A stretch of 64,000 bases of DNA from Lepidonotus clava. Lineage: Eukaryota; Annelida; Polychaeta; Phyllodocida; Polynoidae. Within the stretch, counting starts at the first letter, position 1. The number at the start of each line of letters is the position of its first letter. This document shows positions 12,543 to 25,169 of the stretch, one piece after another. The position numbers and the translations under genes were made by a program. Location: positions 17,663,961 to 17,727,960 of the forward strand of contig OW387148.1 of NCBI GenBank assembly GCA_936440205.1. The letters are read 5' to 3'. The notes below the pieces were generated by a model. It had not been told where the DNA came from. It saw only the letters and a program-made list of their open reading frames with translations, and searched no databases.

Positions 12543-14297
12543 CCTTCAGATATTGTTCACAGGACCTCACACATCACCTCTCATTGTGGAGCGTCCTTAC
12601 CCCACCAAATCCCTCAGATACTGTTCATAGGACCTCACACATCACCTCTCACTGCAGATCCCCCTTACCCCACCAAATACCTCAGATACTGTTCATAGGA
12701 CCTCACACATCACCTCTCACTGCAGATCCCCCTTACCCCACCAAATCCCTCAGATACTGTTCATAGGACCTCACACATCACTACTCATTGCGGATCCCCC
12801 TTACCCCACCAAATCCCTCAGATACTGTTCATAGGACCTCACACATCACTACTCATTGCGGATCCCCCTTACCCCACCAAATCCCTCAGATACTGTTCAT
12901 AGGACCTCACACATCACTTCTCATTGCGGATCCCCCTTTCCCCACCAAATCCCTCAGATACTGTTCATAGGACCTCACACATCACCTCTCATTGCGGATC
13001 CCTCTTACCCCACCAATCCCTCAGATACTGTTCATAGGACTGCACACATCACCTTTCATTGCAGATCCCCCTTACCCCACCAAATCCCTCAGATACTGTT
13101 CATAGGACCTCACACATCACTTCTCATTGCGGATCCCCCTTACCCCACTAAATCCCTCAGATACTGTTCATAGGACCTCACACATCACTTCTCATTGAGA
13201 TCCCCCTACCCCACCAAATCCCTCAGATACTGTTCATAGGACCTCACACATCACTACTCATTGCGGATCCCCCTTACCCCACCAAATCCCTCAGATACTG
13301 TTCATAGGACCTCACACATCACTACTCATTGCGGATCCCCCTTACCCCACCAAATCCCTCAGATACTGTTCATAGGACCTCACACATCACTTCTCATTGT
13401 GGATCCCCCTTTCCCCACCAAATCCCTCAGATACTGTTCATAGGACCTCACACATCACCTTTCATTGCGGATCCCTCTTACCCCACCAATCCCTCAGATA
13501 CTGTTCATAGGACTGCACACATCACCTTTCATTGCAGATCCCCCTTACCCCACCAAATCCCTCAGATACTGTTCATAGGACCTCACACATCACTTCTCAT
13601 TGCGGATCCCCCTTACCCCACTAAATCCCTCAGATACTGTTCATAGGACCTCACACATCACTTCTCATTGCGATCCCCCTACCCCACCAAATCCCTCAGA
13701 TACTGTTCATAGGACCTCACACATCACTACTCATTGCGGATCCCCCTTACCCCACCAAATCCCTCAGATATTGTTCATAGGACCTCACACATCACTACTC
13801 ATTGCGGATCCCCCTTACCCCACCAAATCCCTCAGATACTGTTCATAGGACCTCACACATCACCTCTCATTGCGGATCCCTCTTACCCCACCAATCCCTC
13901 AGATACTGTTCATAGGACTGCACACATCACCTTTCATTGCAGATCCCCCTTACCCCACCAAATCCCTCAGATACTGTTCATAGGACCTCACACATCACTT
14001 CTCATTGCGGATCCCCCTTACCCCACTAAATCCCTCAGATACTGTTCATAGGACCTCACACATCACTTCTCATTGCGATCCCCCTACCCCACCAAATCCC
14101 TCAGATACTGTTCATAGGACCTCACACATCACTTCTCATCGCGGATCCCCCTTACACCACCAAATCCCTCAGATACTGTTCATAGGACTTCACACATCAC
14201 CTCTCATTGCAGATCCCCCTGACCCCACCAAATCACTCAGATTCTGTTCATAGGACCTCACACATCACCTCTCATTGCAATCCCCCTTACCCCATCC
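12543..14297. repeat. Minisatellite of about 68 bp units with higher-order structure
   Basis: About 26 head-to-tail units of 65-68 bp over 1.75 kb. The unit contains the blocks CCCCACCAAATCCCTCAGAT, ACTGTTCATAGGACCTCACA and CATCACTACTCATTGCGGATC, so most copies carry a GGATCC. Variants (TTTCCCC, CACCAATCCC with GACTGCACAC, CACTAAATCCC, and a short 65 bp unit) recur in the same order. This gives higher-order blocks of about seven units starting near 12788 and 13261 (473 bp apart), and a six-unit block from about 13734. Reading frames across it are products of the repeat, not genes. Confidence 0.97.
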
Positions 14298-14341
14298 CAA
14301 TCAGGTACCTCCCTCACGGTGGCAGCACCTGTCAGAGGGGT

Positions 14342-14402
14342 GAGCAGCTCAGCAGGCCACCTGGCGGGGTGGGGGGCACACACGTGGCGTGCCGACCTGC
14401 TC
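14342..14402. promoter_or_regulatory. GAGCAGCTC with inverted GAGCAGGTC
   Basis: GAGCAGCTC at 14342 and the inverse of GAGCAGGTC at 14394, in a GC-rich patch just after the large minisatellite. Confidence 0.4.
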
Positions 14403-17391
14403 ACCCCTCGGCCTACACAGCGCACCCTATATCTGACAACAAAGAAGTGGCCTGAATTCCTGTATGTTGGTACCATGTACTGCTCATACCTCCACCACCA
14501 AATCCCACATTGCTATCGCGTCATGCTATACCACCTGACCCATACTTAGAGGAGGGTACGAGGTGTCAGTTAAGGAACTCCCTTAAAGAGTTTGAACGGA
14601 GGTTGGGCCTGGAGCCAGACCATGCATTATAGAGATATGATGTTCAGGAACTTCATTTCTAGATTATATTAGTTTTTAAGGTAAGGGTGGCGGTGACCGG
14701 GCATACTGAACCTCGAAAAGTGATGTTGCAATGTCACAATCATCTGTATATGTATACTAATATTATAGTCACTACACGTTTGATATCAATTCATATCAGG
14801 CGATTTTGAATTATACAGGTCAAACGAGCAAGAAACATTTTACATTACCTCTTGGTTAGCTTTACAGAATACCCAAATAATAGTTCTGTAGGGACTGATA
14901 TTTTCTTTTTCCCCCAGTGAAACAATGACCAAATGATACAAATCTAGTACTAAGGCTCAGTCAGCAATAGTCTGCTTTTAAGTTTTCATATCTGTTAACC
15001 AAGTAAATAGTCACTAACGACAATACAGATCCCGATGCCAATGTTCGCAATAGAAGGACAACAACATTTCCTCCTGTAAACCTACCAGGTAAATGACACG
15101 TAAGCGGGACCCTTTCTTCCCCGTCGCCCACCTTGTGTCCCACTCCCTCAGCCCTACCTGGGCCCCAGCCCGGTGTGTGGGGCGGTTAGGGTTAACATAC
15201 AAATATTATGACAAGGACCGAGCCCGCAGGTACACGGCGGGGTGGAGTGGGGGCCGGGGGATGCCCCTTCCTGCGTCAGGCGACGTCCGCCGAGTAACTC
15301 AATATGTAGGCCAACGAGAGCAGCTCCCGTGGTACGGCAACTACCTGAGGCTGTCCCTCCTACAACTGACCCTCATTGTCTTTGGGTATCAATCGAGGTG
15401 TGTGAATTACCCTGACGGTCCAATTGTATTTGCTTATCTGTCGAAGACAATTCATTTAACGCTTAACTTATTTCCATATACAGTACATTAGCCAGATAAA
15501 TGTGTGCTTACTGTTACTGTCATTGTTCTATGTCTATTTAGTTGAGTAGATTTAGGACAATACTTTGATGTATGAGAGTTGCAATATGAATGTAGAGGAA
15601 GCATTTTTTTCATCATATTCACAGCTGGATGGTATTTACAAGTAGCCTTGCTGAATACAATATATCATTCCCAAATCCGTCATATGACTATCACCACATA
15701 ATCAGATTAACATGTTTAAAACCAAAAGCACATTCACCGACCTACACAAACGTAGCAAATAAATAACAAAAACTATCAACACCATAGCACCCCCTTGGGA
15801 CCCGACGAAAGGATCCAGGTGTCATTCAGGTTAACTCCTCCAGATGTAGCCCCCTAAACAGCCTCTCCTCACCTGAACCCACATTTACCTATCCTTACCT
15901 GTCGCCGGCTTGACCCACCTGGCTGAAATAAGCCCACTAGGGATTATCCAGGATTACACGCTTAGCAGGAACATGGTCAACCTCTCCCACATGCGCTCTC
16001 TAGGCAGATGGTAAGAGTCGCCCCTTTGACTATCTGTGTAGTGTACTCGGGGCTAACGACCACCAGCGTCCATTGTGGAAACATGGCAATGTGGAAGATA
16101 GGAAAAGCTACTGGTAGAGAGGCAATGGGAACATTACTTTTAAGTCTGTTGGTTGAAGAATAACAAGAGACTTGTTATTTTATGCACTTAAGGCAACGAG
16201 TAACAGTGGAAAATATAACTGTATCTCAACATGTTTCTGAAAAGTAAACCTGAGTGAGTATTTGAAGCCAGCAGTGAAGCCACATGAAAAGCATAAAGAA
16301 GCCACTTATATATTGGTAAGAGAAGACGGTAAAAAACCTTTGTGATAGAAGAAGATACACATAGATTACAATCTTTATACTTCTATCAGACATTTTGTCC
16401 GTTCGTAGACAACTATTGGTCAAGTACAACAAGGATTCAGCAACACTCTTTGTGTACATTGCTACTTGTTGAATAAGCAAAACCGGCCATTGGCGTTCCA
16501 CTAGATTAAGGAACACGCCAATGTTATAGCGTCAGGTCAGTGACAGGCGTACTCCGCCAAAGTCTTGCTGTCGACGGTGACATTATTGTATATAGTAGGG
16601 CGACGTTTTGTGTACGAGTACACAGACTATTACAAGGCTTCAGTATCCAGAGGTCGTCTCCCACACGCCTTGCCCTGTATGCTGGGATTACCACAGACTA
16701 CCCTGCCCACTTCTGTTTATACAAACCAGATGATGACATTTGACGTCTATGTAAACAATTGTATAACCCTTCACGTAATAGGACTGGGCCCATCAGTGAC
16801 TGGTCCACAGTATGTCTGAGATACGTAAGTGTCTTAAGTCAAGACTTGGAACGTTAGGAATGTGAGACTGTGCGCGCGCGTGTGTGTGTGTTTCATGCTA
16901 GTAATCAACCGTTGCTTTGTGCTTTTCTAGTGTTCTCTTGGCGCTATCCAAGAAATAACTGAGGCATTTATTTTAGCATGGCAAAGTAGCAATTATTAAG
17001 TTCCACTTCCCCTTTCATCCCGACTTACCAAGTTTCAAATAGAGAGCTATGTCCTTCTGCCTAAAATTTGGTTTTGAAGCTTTCTAAGTGAAACAGCTAT
17101 TCTCTATTCTCTAGAGAAGCTGCGTTTTTCCAGAAAGTGGAGTAGCAGGGTAACATGGTAGCATTTGACACAGATGCTTCCCCACAGTATGTGTACACCG
17201 CTTACAGGTGTGTGTTACCTCCTCACCACACAGTGACAGGGTCAACAAAGACCGACACCTCAGACGAGAAGCCACCACTGACCACCACTTGGGTACGCCA
17301 TCTCCCCCGGCGGAGGTAAGAAAACACGCCACTGGTTTCCGGGCGTTGACCCCACTCGTGAGCACGGGTTGGGTGTAGCCGGTGATTTGTT

Positions 17392-17409
17392 GGCACCCCC
17401 TGGTGTGCC
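17392..17409 (-). promoter_or_regulatory. CTCF-like core
   Basis: The inverse reads GGCACACCAGGGGGTGCC. Confidence 0.42.
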
Positions 17410-18816
17410 CTGTCGGACCCTGCCTGGTGACAGAGGCCCTCAGACTGTGTGGGTTGTGTGTAGGGGTATACTAGGGGAGGCCCTTCTGTCTTTGCTCATG
17501 GGGCAGCAGGGGTCTGGGTTCTTTCCTGACCTCGCCAGTCCAAAGGTCATATGAGGTCCTTCTTAGATCCTGACGCTTAAAATGCTGAACTATTTATCAA
17601 AAGACCAGCCTGTGTGGCTGCGAGCTCACAACTGGGACTACCAGAACAGCACTCCTCTGTTTTACGAGTAGAAGCCACAACCCCGCTAAAACCTAATCAT
17701 CCTCCTTCATGTAATTCGACAGAAATCTGATAGGACTACAATTACACAGAATCGGCGTCATTCAGTGGACAGCATTTTATTGTACAAGTGTGAAAGAGAA
17801 GCTAGGAAAAGCAAGAAAATAAAATACGGTCTCCAGCCATTCAATCCAATAAATACGGTAAAAATAGAAAATTGGATAATCTGAGACTTTGCCTGCGTCT
17901 GCCCTTGTTGACCCTGATAGTGACCTGTGACTGGAGGTTATATCGGGAACAACCTGTGGAGGGGTTGAGTTTCTCTGAGCTGCTCTTGATCTGGCCTACC
18001 CTGCTTGGCCTGGGGGCCATGATAAGGCTGAGCGATTAAACTGAATGGTGGGCTTTCAAGGGAGCAGGCTAGTAGTACTAAACTTGGCTCAATAGCCAAT
18101 TCAGGTCCCCATTCCCTTGGGGGCATACTCTGAAACCCATTTCTGAGACTGGACCACTGTCGGCCAACAGAAATCAGCCAGATGATAGCCAATAATAAGC
18201 TCAAAACAACAGAAAGCGTTTTCTGTACATTTGTCTTCATGTTATATAGCGCCATACATTAGTGTTGCATTCTTTTCGTCCTGAACTATTTTAGATGGAC
18301 TTTTAAATGTTGAGCCTGCCATCACTGGCTATCACTCCTGAGGTAGTAAAAGGTTTTAGCTTCGGCTATGGGTCTCAGTATAAGTTCAAAGTAAAGGTTC
18401 TAAGAGCAACCCAAAGTCTGTTCTTCGTTTCTCTTCTCCAAATCTCTCACAGTCTTGGGCCCTGGCTGGCCCACGGTATACTGACTCCTTGTATACTATG
18501 GGCTGTGAATAATTGACTGTTTTACATTTAGCCTCCCCGCAAAGAGGGGATGATCCTTGAGGGAAACCAGCCCGTGTCCTTGACACGACCTACAAACCCA
18601 CACTCCGGTCCCGACTCCGGGCTGCTCTCACCATGCTTAGTTTATCTCTTCTTTTCTGCAACTTGCTCTTTTACAGTTGCGGGTCCAACCCCATACATTT
18701 TAAAGGCTGGAACAATTCAGATTTTGATTCTAAGTAAACTAGGTAAAGCGCAAAATCTAACGCACATTCATGATTTCCAAACCTGTTGAGCCTGCATTCT
18801 CTTGTATATCATTTAC

Positions 18817-18939
18817 CGGTGGCAGATTTAGAGGAGGGGGGGGGCGGGAGTGCGCCCCCCCCCTCCTTTCTTTTGTTCCAAAATTCAGCTTTCTTTAATG
18901 TAAAATTCTGAAAATTTCAAAAAGCTGGATCCGCCACTG
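18817..18939. mobile_element. hAT-like MITE, about 123 bp
   Basis: The left end CGGTGGCAGATTTAG and the inverse of the right end, CAGTGGCGGATCCAG, agree at 11 of 15 bases. TTTAC abuts both sides as a possible partial target duplication. The inside has a G-run then a C-run (18836-18863) that would fold back. There is no coding capacity. hAT-type non-autonomous elements often start CAGTGGCGGA, so the family call is an inference from the ends. Confidence 0.6.
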
Positions 18940-19735
18940 TTTACATGATTTCTTTTAAAGGCACTATCTTCAATCGATTAAACTCGTTGTAAAGGAATGG
19001 GGCGCACTATCGCTACTGAGAGTTTTGTTCTGAATTTTACAAGGAGCAAATTAATTTTCTCTCCCCTGTCCACCCCTCCTTGTGCCTACAACCCCTCCCC
19101 AGGTCTACACGTGTCTCCCACCCCGATGGGCGTGGTCCATTATTCCCGTCAACGGCTGCGTGCGCAGCCAATGCCTGACACAATCTCTCATGTAGAATAC
19201 GAAACTGTGCACGGCCAGGTCAAGCCATATGGTTTTCGTTATTCGGACCTCCTTGCACAGGGTCTCCAGTCACTGAGAGATCATCGACCGGAAGTGGAAA
19301 GCGCATGGGCGTGTTAATGCGTGAAAGTGATAGGGATTATTAAAAAGTATCGGATTATAATATCAAACAGTTCTAATGCTTGGGCTGTGTGGTTATAGGT
19401 AGATCGCATCGCACGGTAACAGCAATGGGTGTTACGAGGAAAGCTCAATTCAGGCTTCAGTGAGCCTATGTTCAACACGAATAGCGGCTATGAAAACTCC
19501 AGCAAGGTCTACAAAAGAGGCGGGAATTCTCCCCCGGGTAGCGGCCAGTGAACCCTGAGAGGGGCACATGTCTGGGTGATGTAACCCAGGAACTGCTGAC
19601 GTCACAGGAAATGATGCCTTGTCTGTGATCTCTGGGATTGGTAGTGTTAAACCAGGCCGCTACCAAACTCCCAAGGGATCCCCAGACAATTATCATGGGC
19701 CATTGGTAGCCATGTTCCGCTTTGAGCATGCACTG

Positions 19736-20107
19736 AGTTTCGTAGAGAGGGTCAAGTTATGTTTTGGTGAAATCCCAAGGGTATTTAAAAGAACTTCAAC
19801 ATGAAAAATGACAATTTGTAGACCATGTCCCGGTTGCTGAATACCGAAGACATACTATTTGTAAATAGTCTCAGACGACTAAGAAAGACATTATTTCATT
19901 CTGGGTGTAGGGGAAGGATCTTTCAATTGTTTAAATCATTACTGGGTGGCTGTAGTGTAAAACTTAATCTATAAGTATCTATGTGTATGTATGTTGTCAT
20001 ACTCGTGTGGAGTAGAAACTAATGGTAATGTAAGCAAGTCAATGACTAGTTTCGTAGAGAGGGTCAAGTTATGTTTTGGTGAAATCCCAAGGGTATTTTA
20101 AAGAACT
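19736..20107. repeat. Direct repeat pair of about 60 bp
   Basis: The block beginning AGTTTCGTAGAGAGGGTCAA and running to AAGAAC occurs at 19736-19795 and again at 20048-20107 with one or two differences. About 250 bp of unrelated sequence lies between. High identity suggests a recent duplication. Confidence 0.9.
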
Positions 20108-21007
20108 ACTTTGGCCATCCAGGAGAAAATATAGCCATCTTGGCCACTGAAGTTATAAATCAACAATTCCTTATCCTAGGTACCTCTTATATTTCAAGTA
20201 GGCCTTTCAGAACAATATTGATCTCATACCCTGTTTTACAAATTTGGAAAGGGTGTTTGAAACACATGTTAAGACCGTGATAGTTGGTCAACTTTAAAAA
20301 CTATTTTGTTTAAGAGGTTCTAGACTAAACAACCATTGTGGTTTAGGCTGCCTTTGAATTTAATGTCTTATACAGACTCGCCTCTAGGAAATAGGGAAAG
20401 CCCTTGGGGGTGCTAAAGAGCTAAAGACCCTTAAAAATCTCCATAAACATACGACATGGGGAAAGCAGCAGTGTAACATTCCTGTATGTCTCCAATATTT
20501 TTTTGTCATTCTTTTAAAAAGAACAATATGTTAGTAGTTACTGTTAGTACTCCGTAAATTTATTATCACTTCCGATAAAGGAATTTTCTATTCAATGCTA
20601 TCTAATAGGCTATCTAAGTAGCATAGCAAGCAGGGGTTTTATATGTCTTTATATAGCCTACACCACAAATGGTGTAATCGATTCAAATTGCTGCTAAGTG
20701 GCCAGGTATTTGCAGGAAATGCAGCATACAGCATAAAAAAGATAGTCCTAACCATATGGAAGCTTCTTATAATATTATGCATAGTGTTCTAACATGTCGG
20801 CGGATATAATCACGCATGTATATCGTCAAGGAAACCCACCAAGTGATGCTTAGGATCGCAGTAACTTTGTGAGTCGGGGTTTTGCGTCCCATGCACCGAC
20901 CGCTATCGGTTATAAATGTGTATTTTTGAAGCAGTGCAGAACGCCCTCCCACATAGCCGATACGTGAGGTGATCCAGAGGTATTTGTGAGGATATAGTGC
21001 AAAGAAC

Positions 21008-21100
21008 TTAGGTCAGGAAGACTGGTTACTCATGGGCTTTAGGTCAGGAAGACTAGTTACTTATGGGCCTTAGGTCAGGAAGACTGATTACCTATGGGTC
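21008..21100. repeat. Three-copy 31 bp tandem repeat
   Basis: Three units starting TTAGGTCAGGAAGACT at 21008, 21039 and 21070. Each carries AGGTCA. Confidence 0.9.
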
Positions 21101-21260
21101 TTTCATTGGCATAGGCAACCTGGGTACTACATGTAGTATGATCAGGTCTTGGCTCATTTCACAAGGGGCTTATTTCCAATGCTCACAAAATACATATACA
21201 CACAATACCTATGCATCATATGATCATACCTCATTGGTTTTGGTCACACCAGCAGTATTG

Positions 21261-21312
21261 CAGCAACCAGGGCAGTGCACCAGCACCCAGGACAGTGCAC
21301 CGGCACCAAGGG
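21261..21312. repeat. Short 21 bp tandem repeat
   Basis: About 2.5 units of the pattern CCAGGRCAGTGCACCRGCAC. Confidence 0.75.
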
Positions 21313-21507
21313 AAGTATTCTTTTCTTTTCTTTATTTCAAGTTATTAAAATTGGTTATGTTCGGGGTAAAGCTACTAGCATCCAAAACAGCAATCGCATG
21401 GCAACATACTTAGAGCAAACAGTCTATATAACTCCAAAGTCCCTGACATAGGCTTGTGGTAGGGACCAATAAGCCATCTATATCAGGACCGTGGTGGGGG
21501 TGACTCA

Positions 21508-21535
21508 GAGCAGGTCCAGACCGAGGGAGCAGCTC
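21508..21535. promoter_or_regulatory. GAGCAGGTC-GAGCAGCTC pair
   Basis: GAGCAGGTC at 21508 and GAGCAGCTC at 21527, same orientation, 19 bp apart. Confidence 0.45.
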
Positions 21536-23554
21536 TCGGCCAGACGGTCAGCTCCCTAGACTACTGCTCATTGGGGACCTCAGATATCTATAAAAAGGGC
21601 TCCCAGCTGGTGCCAATCATCACCGCCCAGGGCTAGAATAATTCTATATAAAAATACATTAAATACCTAAAGAAAAGCCCGTTCTACCCACTCACACGCA
21701 CTTATACGTGACGGAGTATTGCTCTTTGGATGAGAAAAAAAGGGTGTTTTTCTTCAGCAGCAGGGAATGTTAGCCTTAGTATCGCCAATTTTGCTAATAT
21801 TGCCTGAAGTTGAAGTTGTGTCAGAAGTGTTGTCCATGGGTTAACCGCGGCGGGGAGGCCTTGCTTGCCGGGCGGGTTGGTTAACCACAGAACGGGTGAG
21901 GGGTGCCCCTGCCGGCCCCAGGCTGGGCTGCACCCCCTCACCCTCACCCTGGCCGTGTACAGGCCTTAGGGGGCACCTGCTACGGAGCCCCACAAGCCGC
22001 AAAATAAGGACCATCCTTGTCTTCTATGTTGGTTAAAACTAATTTCATTGCAATAAACCCTCAACCAAAAAGGCTTTCTTTCAAGTTAGCATTTATAAAG
22101 TAAAGGTAACCGTTCTGTGGTCATATCTGGTGGTTCAGAATTCTCCCAATTCAGACAAGGAAAGGCGGGATTCCTCTTCAGGGGGTGGTCCGCCCTGTGG
22201 TTACCCTTTGGGGTCACCGTACCTACCCGCACTGGCAGGAACTGTTGCGTCTATTTATATTATGGGTCACCGAACACATCACAATGAACATCTTTCTGTC
22301 TTTTCAGCAAGAACCAAAGCAATCATCCATAAGAAAGGTCAAGTTCTTATGTCAATAACCCAAAGGGATTGTCTAAATAAGACTCAAAGAATAAGGTCAA
22401 CCATAAACCATTACAAAGGCAGTCTATTTAAGCAGGGTAATGGCAACATATTTCTCCAAATGGTAACAGGCAGAATCAAATTTCATAATATTATATTCCT
22501 TTTGCCAACTAAAAGTGCAATTTCTGAACAGTTGATGAATCAAAATATTCTTCCATTATTAAATGTCGTAGAATTGCATGAGAACAGGAAGTGAGGGGCT
22601 TGGAGGAGTAAAGGGATAGAGGACTAACCAGATAGGAAACACATGCAACCCACAAACGTGTATAACAGGCTTGTCACCCTGGAGTGGGGTGAGCTTTGGG
22701 GTTTAGGGTTGAGAGTTGAGGTTGGTTTAGGGGTTTAGGGGTTAGGAAGGAGGTCATGGGAGAGGGGAGAGGGTGGGGGAGAGACGGGGGGCGGCAGGTG
22801 AGAGCGGGGAGAGCCCAGCTTAATCTTAGTTGCCAAACGGCCTTCTACAAATCTGTTAAATTAGAATGGATAATGCTTTGAGTGCAAGTGCCATAGCAAC
22901 ACATGTTGTAGGTTTTGGGTTTCCAGTAACAGCTAACCAGCTCCAACCTGAGTAACCTATGTTTACCTTGTAGTTACCCTACCGAATACTTGCAAACTAA
23001 ACGCTATACTCGCCTACTTAAAACTTCAATCGCTTCTTTTAACACTTATCTACATGCATTTCATTTAAATGAAAATAAGACTTTTTTTTAAATTTTTAAA
23101 TTAAACTCCCATAATAAGCAAGGCTTTGTTTTGAAAAGAGACTGCTCTGTTTTCAAAATACTGGAAAATCAGAAAATGCTTGCAATAACCAGTTTCACAC
23201 TTAATTGAAAATGATTCCAGGTATGTGTTTCATTAAAAAAGTCTCCACCCTCTTCTCTTAAGTCTCACCTCTCATGAGAACCCCACAAAACTGGGCATTA
23301 AGGTGAGGCCGGCCCCTTTCGGCGTCCTGTCGGTGGGTGGTGACGGTGAGAGGTGTGGGATCTTACCCTAAACCAGCTGGTAGGAGGCGTGGAGCTGAAC
23401 CCCAGAACCCGAGTCACTCAGGGTCTGATGTGATGAGGGTAACCTTTTAGAAAGGCCAGCTCGTGGTGGGTGTAACTCGGGTAGAGCAGCTCGTCAGGGA
23501 GGTGGGTTGTGGCCAGGTAGGGTTAGCATTAACCTTCACGTTGATGCAAAGCAG

Positions 23555-23690
23555 TACAAGGTAAGCTTTAACACAGGTGCCCCATGATAAACTATACAAA
23601 GTAAGCTTTAACACAGGTGCCTTGTAATAAGCTACATAAAGTAAGCTTGTACACAGAAGCTAAATGATGGGTTCTACAAAATAAATAGGT
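23555..23690. repeat. 40 bp tandem repeat, about 3.4 units
   Basis: Units contain GTAAGCTTTAACACAGGTGC and start GTAAGCTT at 23561, 23601 and 23641, exactly 40 bp apart. The last unit is more diverged. Confidence 0.88.
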
Positions 23691-24040
23691 ACCCCAAGGT
23701 AACCTCTGGAAGTTAACCAATTTCACAAAAGCACTCTAAAAGCAGAAAATCTCACAGGGTTGTTTTGTTGTGGGGATGACCGATGTAAACAGCTTAGATC
23801 TATAGATATTTAGACATACTATAGATCCCAAGCTATTTAGCTATTCAACTGACCATTGGTAAAGGACTGCAAACCGAATGGTCAGAGTTTGGTCAGTAGG
23901 CTTACATTAATGTTGTCCTGTTTAAATTCTAAATTGCAAAAGTGGCCGAGTCAAAGGGCACGGTAGCTAACCGGAGGGGGGCTGCCCCACCCCCAGATGT
24001 AGTCCCGCCAGGTGCGCGCAGGACACCCGGGGGGCAGCAG

Positions 24041-24057
24041 ACAGCGCCCCCTAGGAG
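24041..24057 (-). promoter_or_regulatory. CTCF-like core
   Basis: The inverse reads CTCCTAGGGGGCGCTGT; weaker similar strings follow within 60 bp. Confidence 0.42.
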
Positions 24058-24938
24058 GGGTACAGGTTAACAGCCAGGCCGCCAGGCCGCCAGGTGGCGC
24101 CCCGTTATAGGTGACCGTAAAGAGGCACACATGCGCCACCTACAGCGGGATTGACCAACTAAAAGTGACACTAAAACACCATCCATCCCCAGGATGGACG
24201 GATTCAATGTAAGGTCAAATGGGAGGGAAGTGTGGATGTGGGTTGGGGAATGCAACCAACGAGGTCATATCTCTGGAGTCTCCCTTGTGGTTTGAAGGGG
24301 CTTCAGTGGGCAAGGATTTATTGCATAGGAGATGGGTAGATAGGGGGCACTTGGGGTAAGGATATATAGAGGATCTTAGGGTTTGTGATGTATGTGTCAT
24401 GGGCCCGCACCCAACTCACTTAGTCTCAGCATCTCTGCTTGTCAGACAAGATGATTAGCTAAACGCCCCCACCTCTTCATTATACCACAGTTTACTTCGG
24501 TTGTCATAATCGCTGTAGCGGGAAATGGGAGAGGGAAATACAAGTAAGTGACTCCTATGATGGCTGCTATGTATAGACGATAGCTGCTGTGGATCACTAA
24601 TCTGTCATTTTGTTTGTCAGCAGAAAGTGTCGCCAAGAACAATCATATCATTTGTCAGATAACATATACACATGTATATATATATATATCTTAAATTTAG
24701 AAGTTCTAAATCAAGAAAAGTCTTATAATATTATACATAATATACTCTGTTTATAAAGTTTGCATTTAAATACTAATACTAATGGATAACTACTTGCAGA
24801 AGACAAAAAGGAACAACCCAGCCCCCCTCCCAATCCGATAGTCACAGTCAATTAAGAAAATGCAGGACTAGTGTCTAATTTGGGCCAACCAACATTAGCA
24901 TTCCAACAGCCGCCTCATCCCCCTCGGGGCTAATCGGC

Positions 24939-25169
24939 GAGCAGCTCTTTAAGTCGGTATTAACAAGCACCAACAGCTCCGAGCAGCTCCCAACAGGCCT
25001 TTATCAGGCGCCCAGAGCAGGTCCAGATTGGCGGTAGTGTTTGACAGGCCTAGGGAGATAAGGGGTCGGGGTAGGCCTTCACACCCGACCCCCCTTGTCA
25101 GGGTCCTTGGCCCTTATCAGGGACCACCGGCGGGGGCGAGCTGCTCCAGCTGGTACAAAGGAGCTGCTC
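24939..25169. promoter_or_regulatory. GAGCAGCTC/GAGCAGGTC island A
   Basis: In 231 bp, GAGCAGCTC occurs at 24939 and 24981 and, inverted, at 25138 and 25161; GAGCAGGTC occurs at 25015. The island is GC-rich in otherwise AT-richer intron. It is the densest cluster of the motif in the window. I infer a cis-regulatory element; the binding factor is unknown. Confidence 0.5.

Noticed and set aside
12584-14253. Several 60-105 codon frames containing SDTVHRTSHIT repeats
   Set aside because: They are readings of the 68 bp minisatellite and change frame with unit length.
12543-14297. Regular repeats considered as a CRISPR array
   Set aside because: Units are contiguous with no unique spacers, and the DNA is animal.
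16226-16516. 96-codon minus-strand frame with hydrophobic segments
   Set aside because: The hydrophobic look comes from AT-rich codons. No start context, splice sites or known motif.
17392-17450. GC-rich string considered as a minus-strand collagen exon
   Set aside because: The glycine period breaks after a few codons and there is no flanking splice pair.
22130-22594. 154-codon open frame on the plus strand
   Set aside because: No family features or coding-like codon pattern.
24028-24040. CACCCGGGGGGCAG considered as another CTCF core
   Set aside because: The left half does not fit; kept only as a weak neighbour of the 24041 site.
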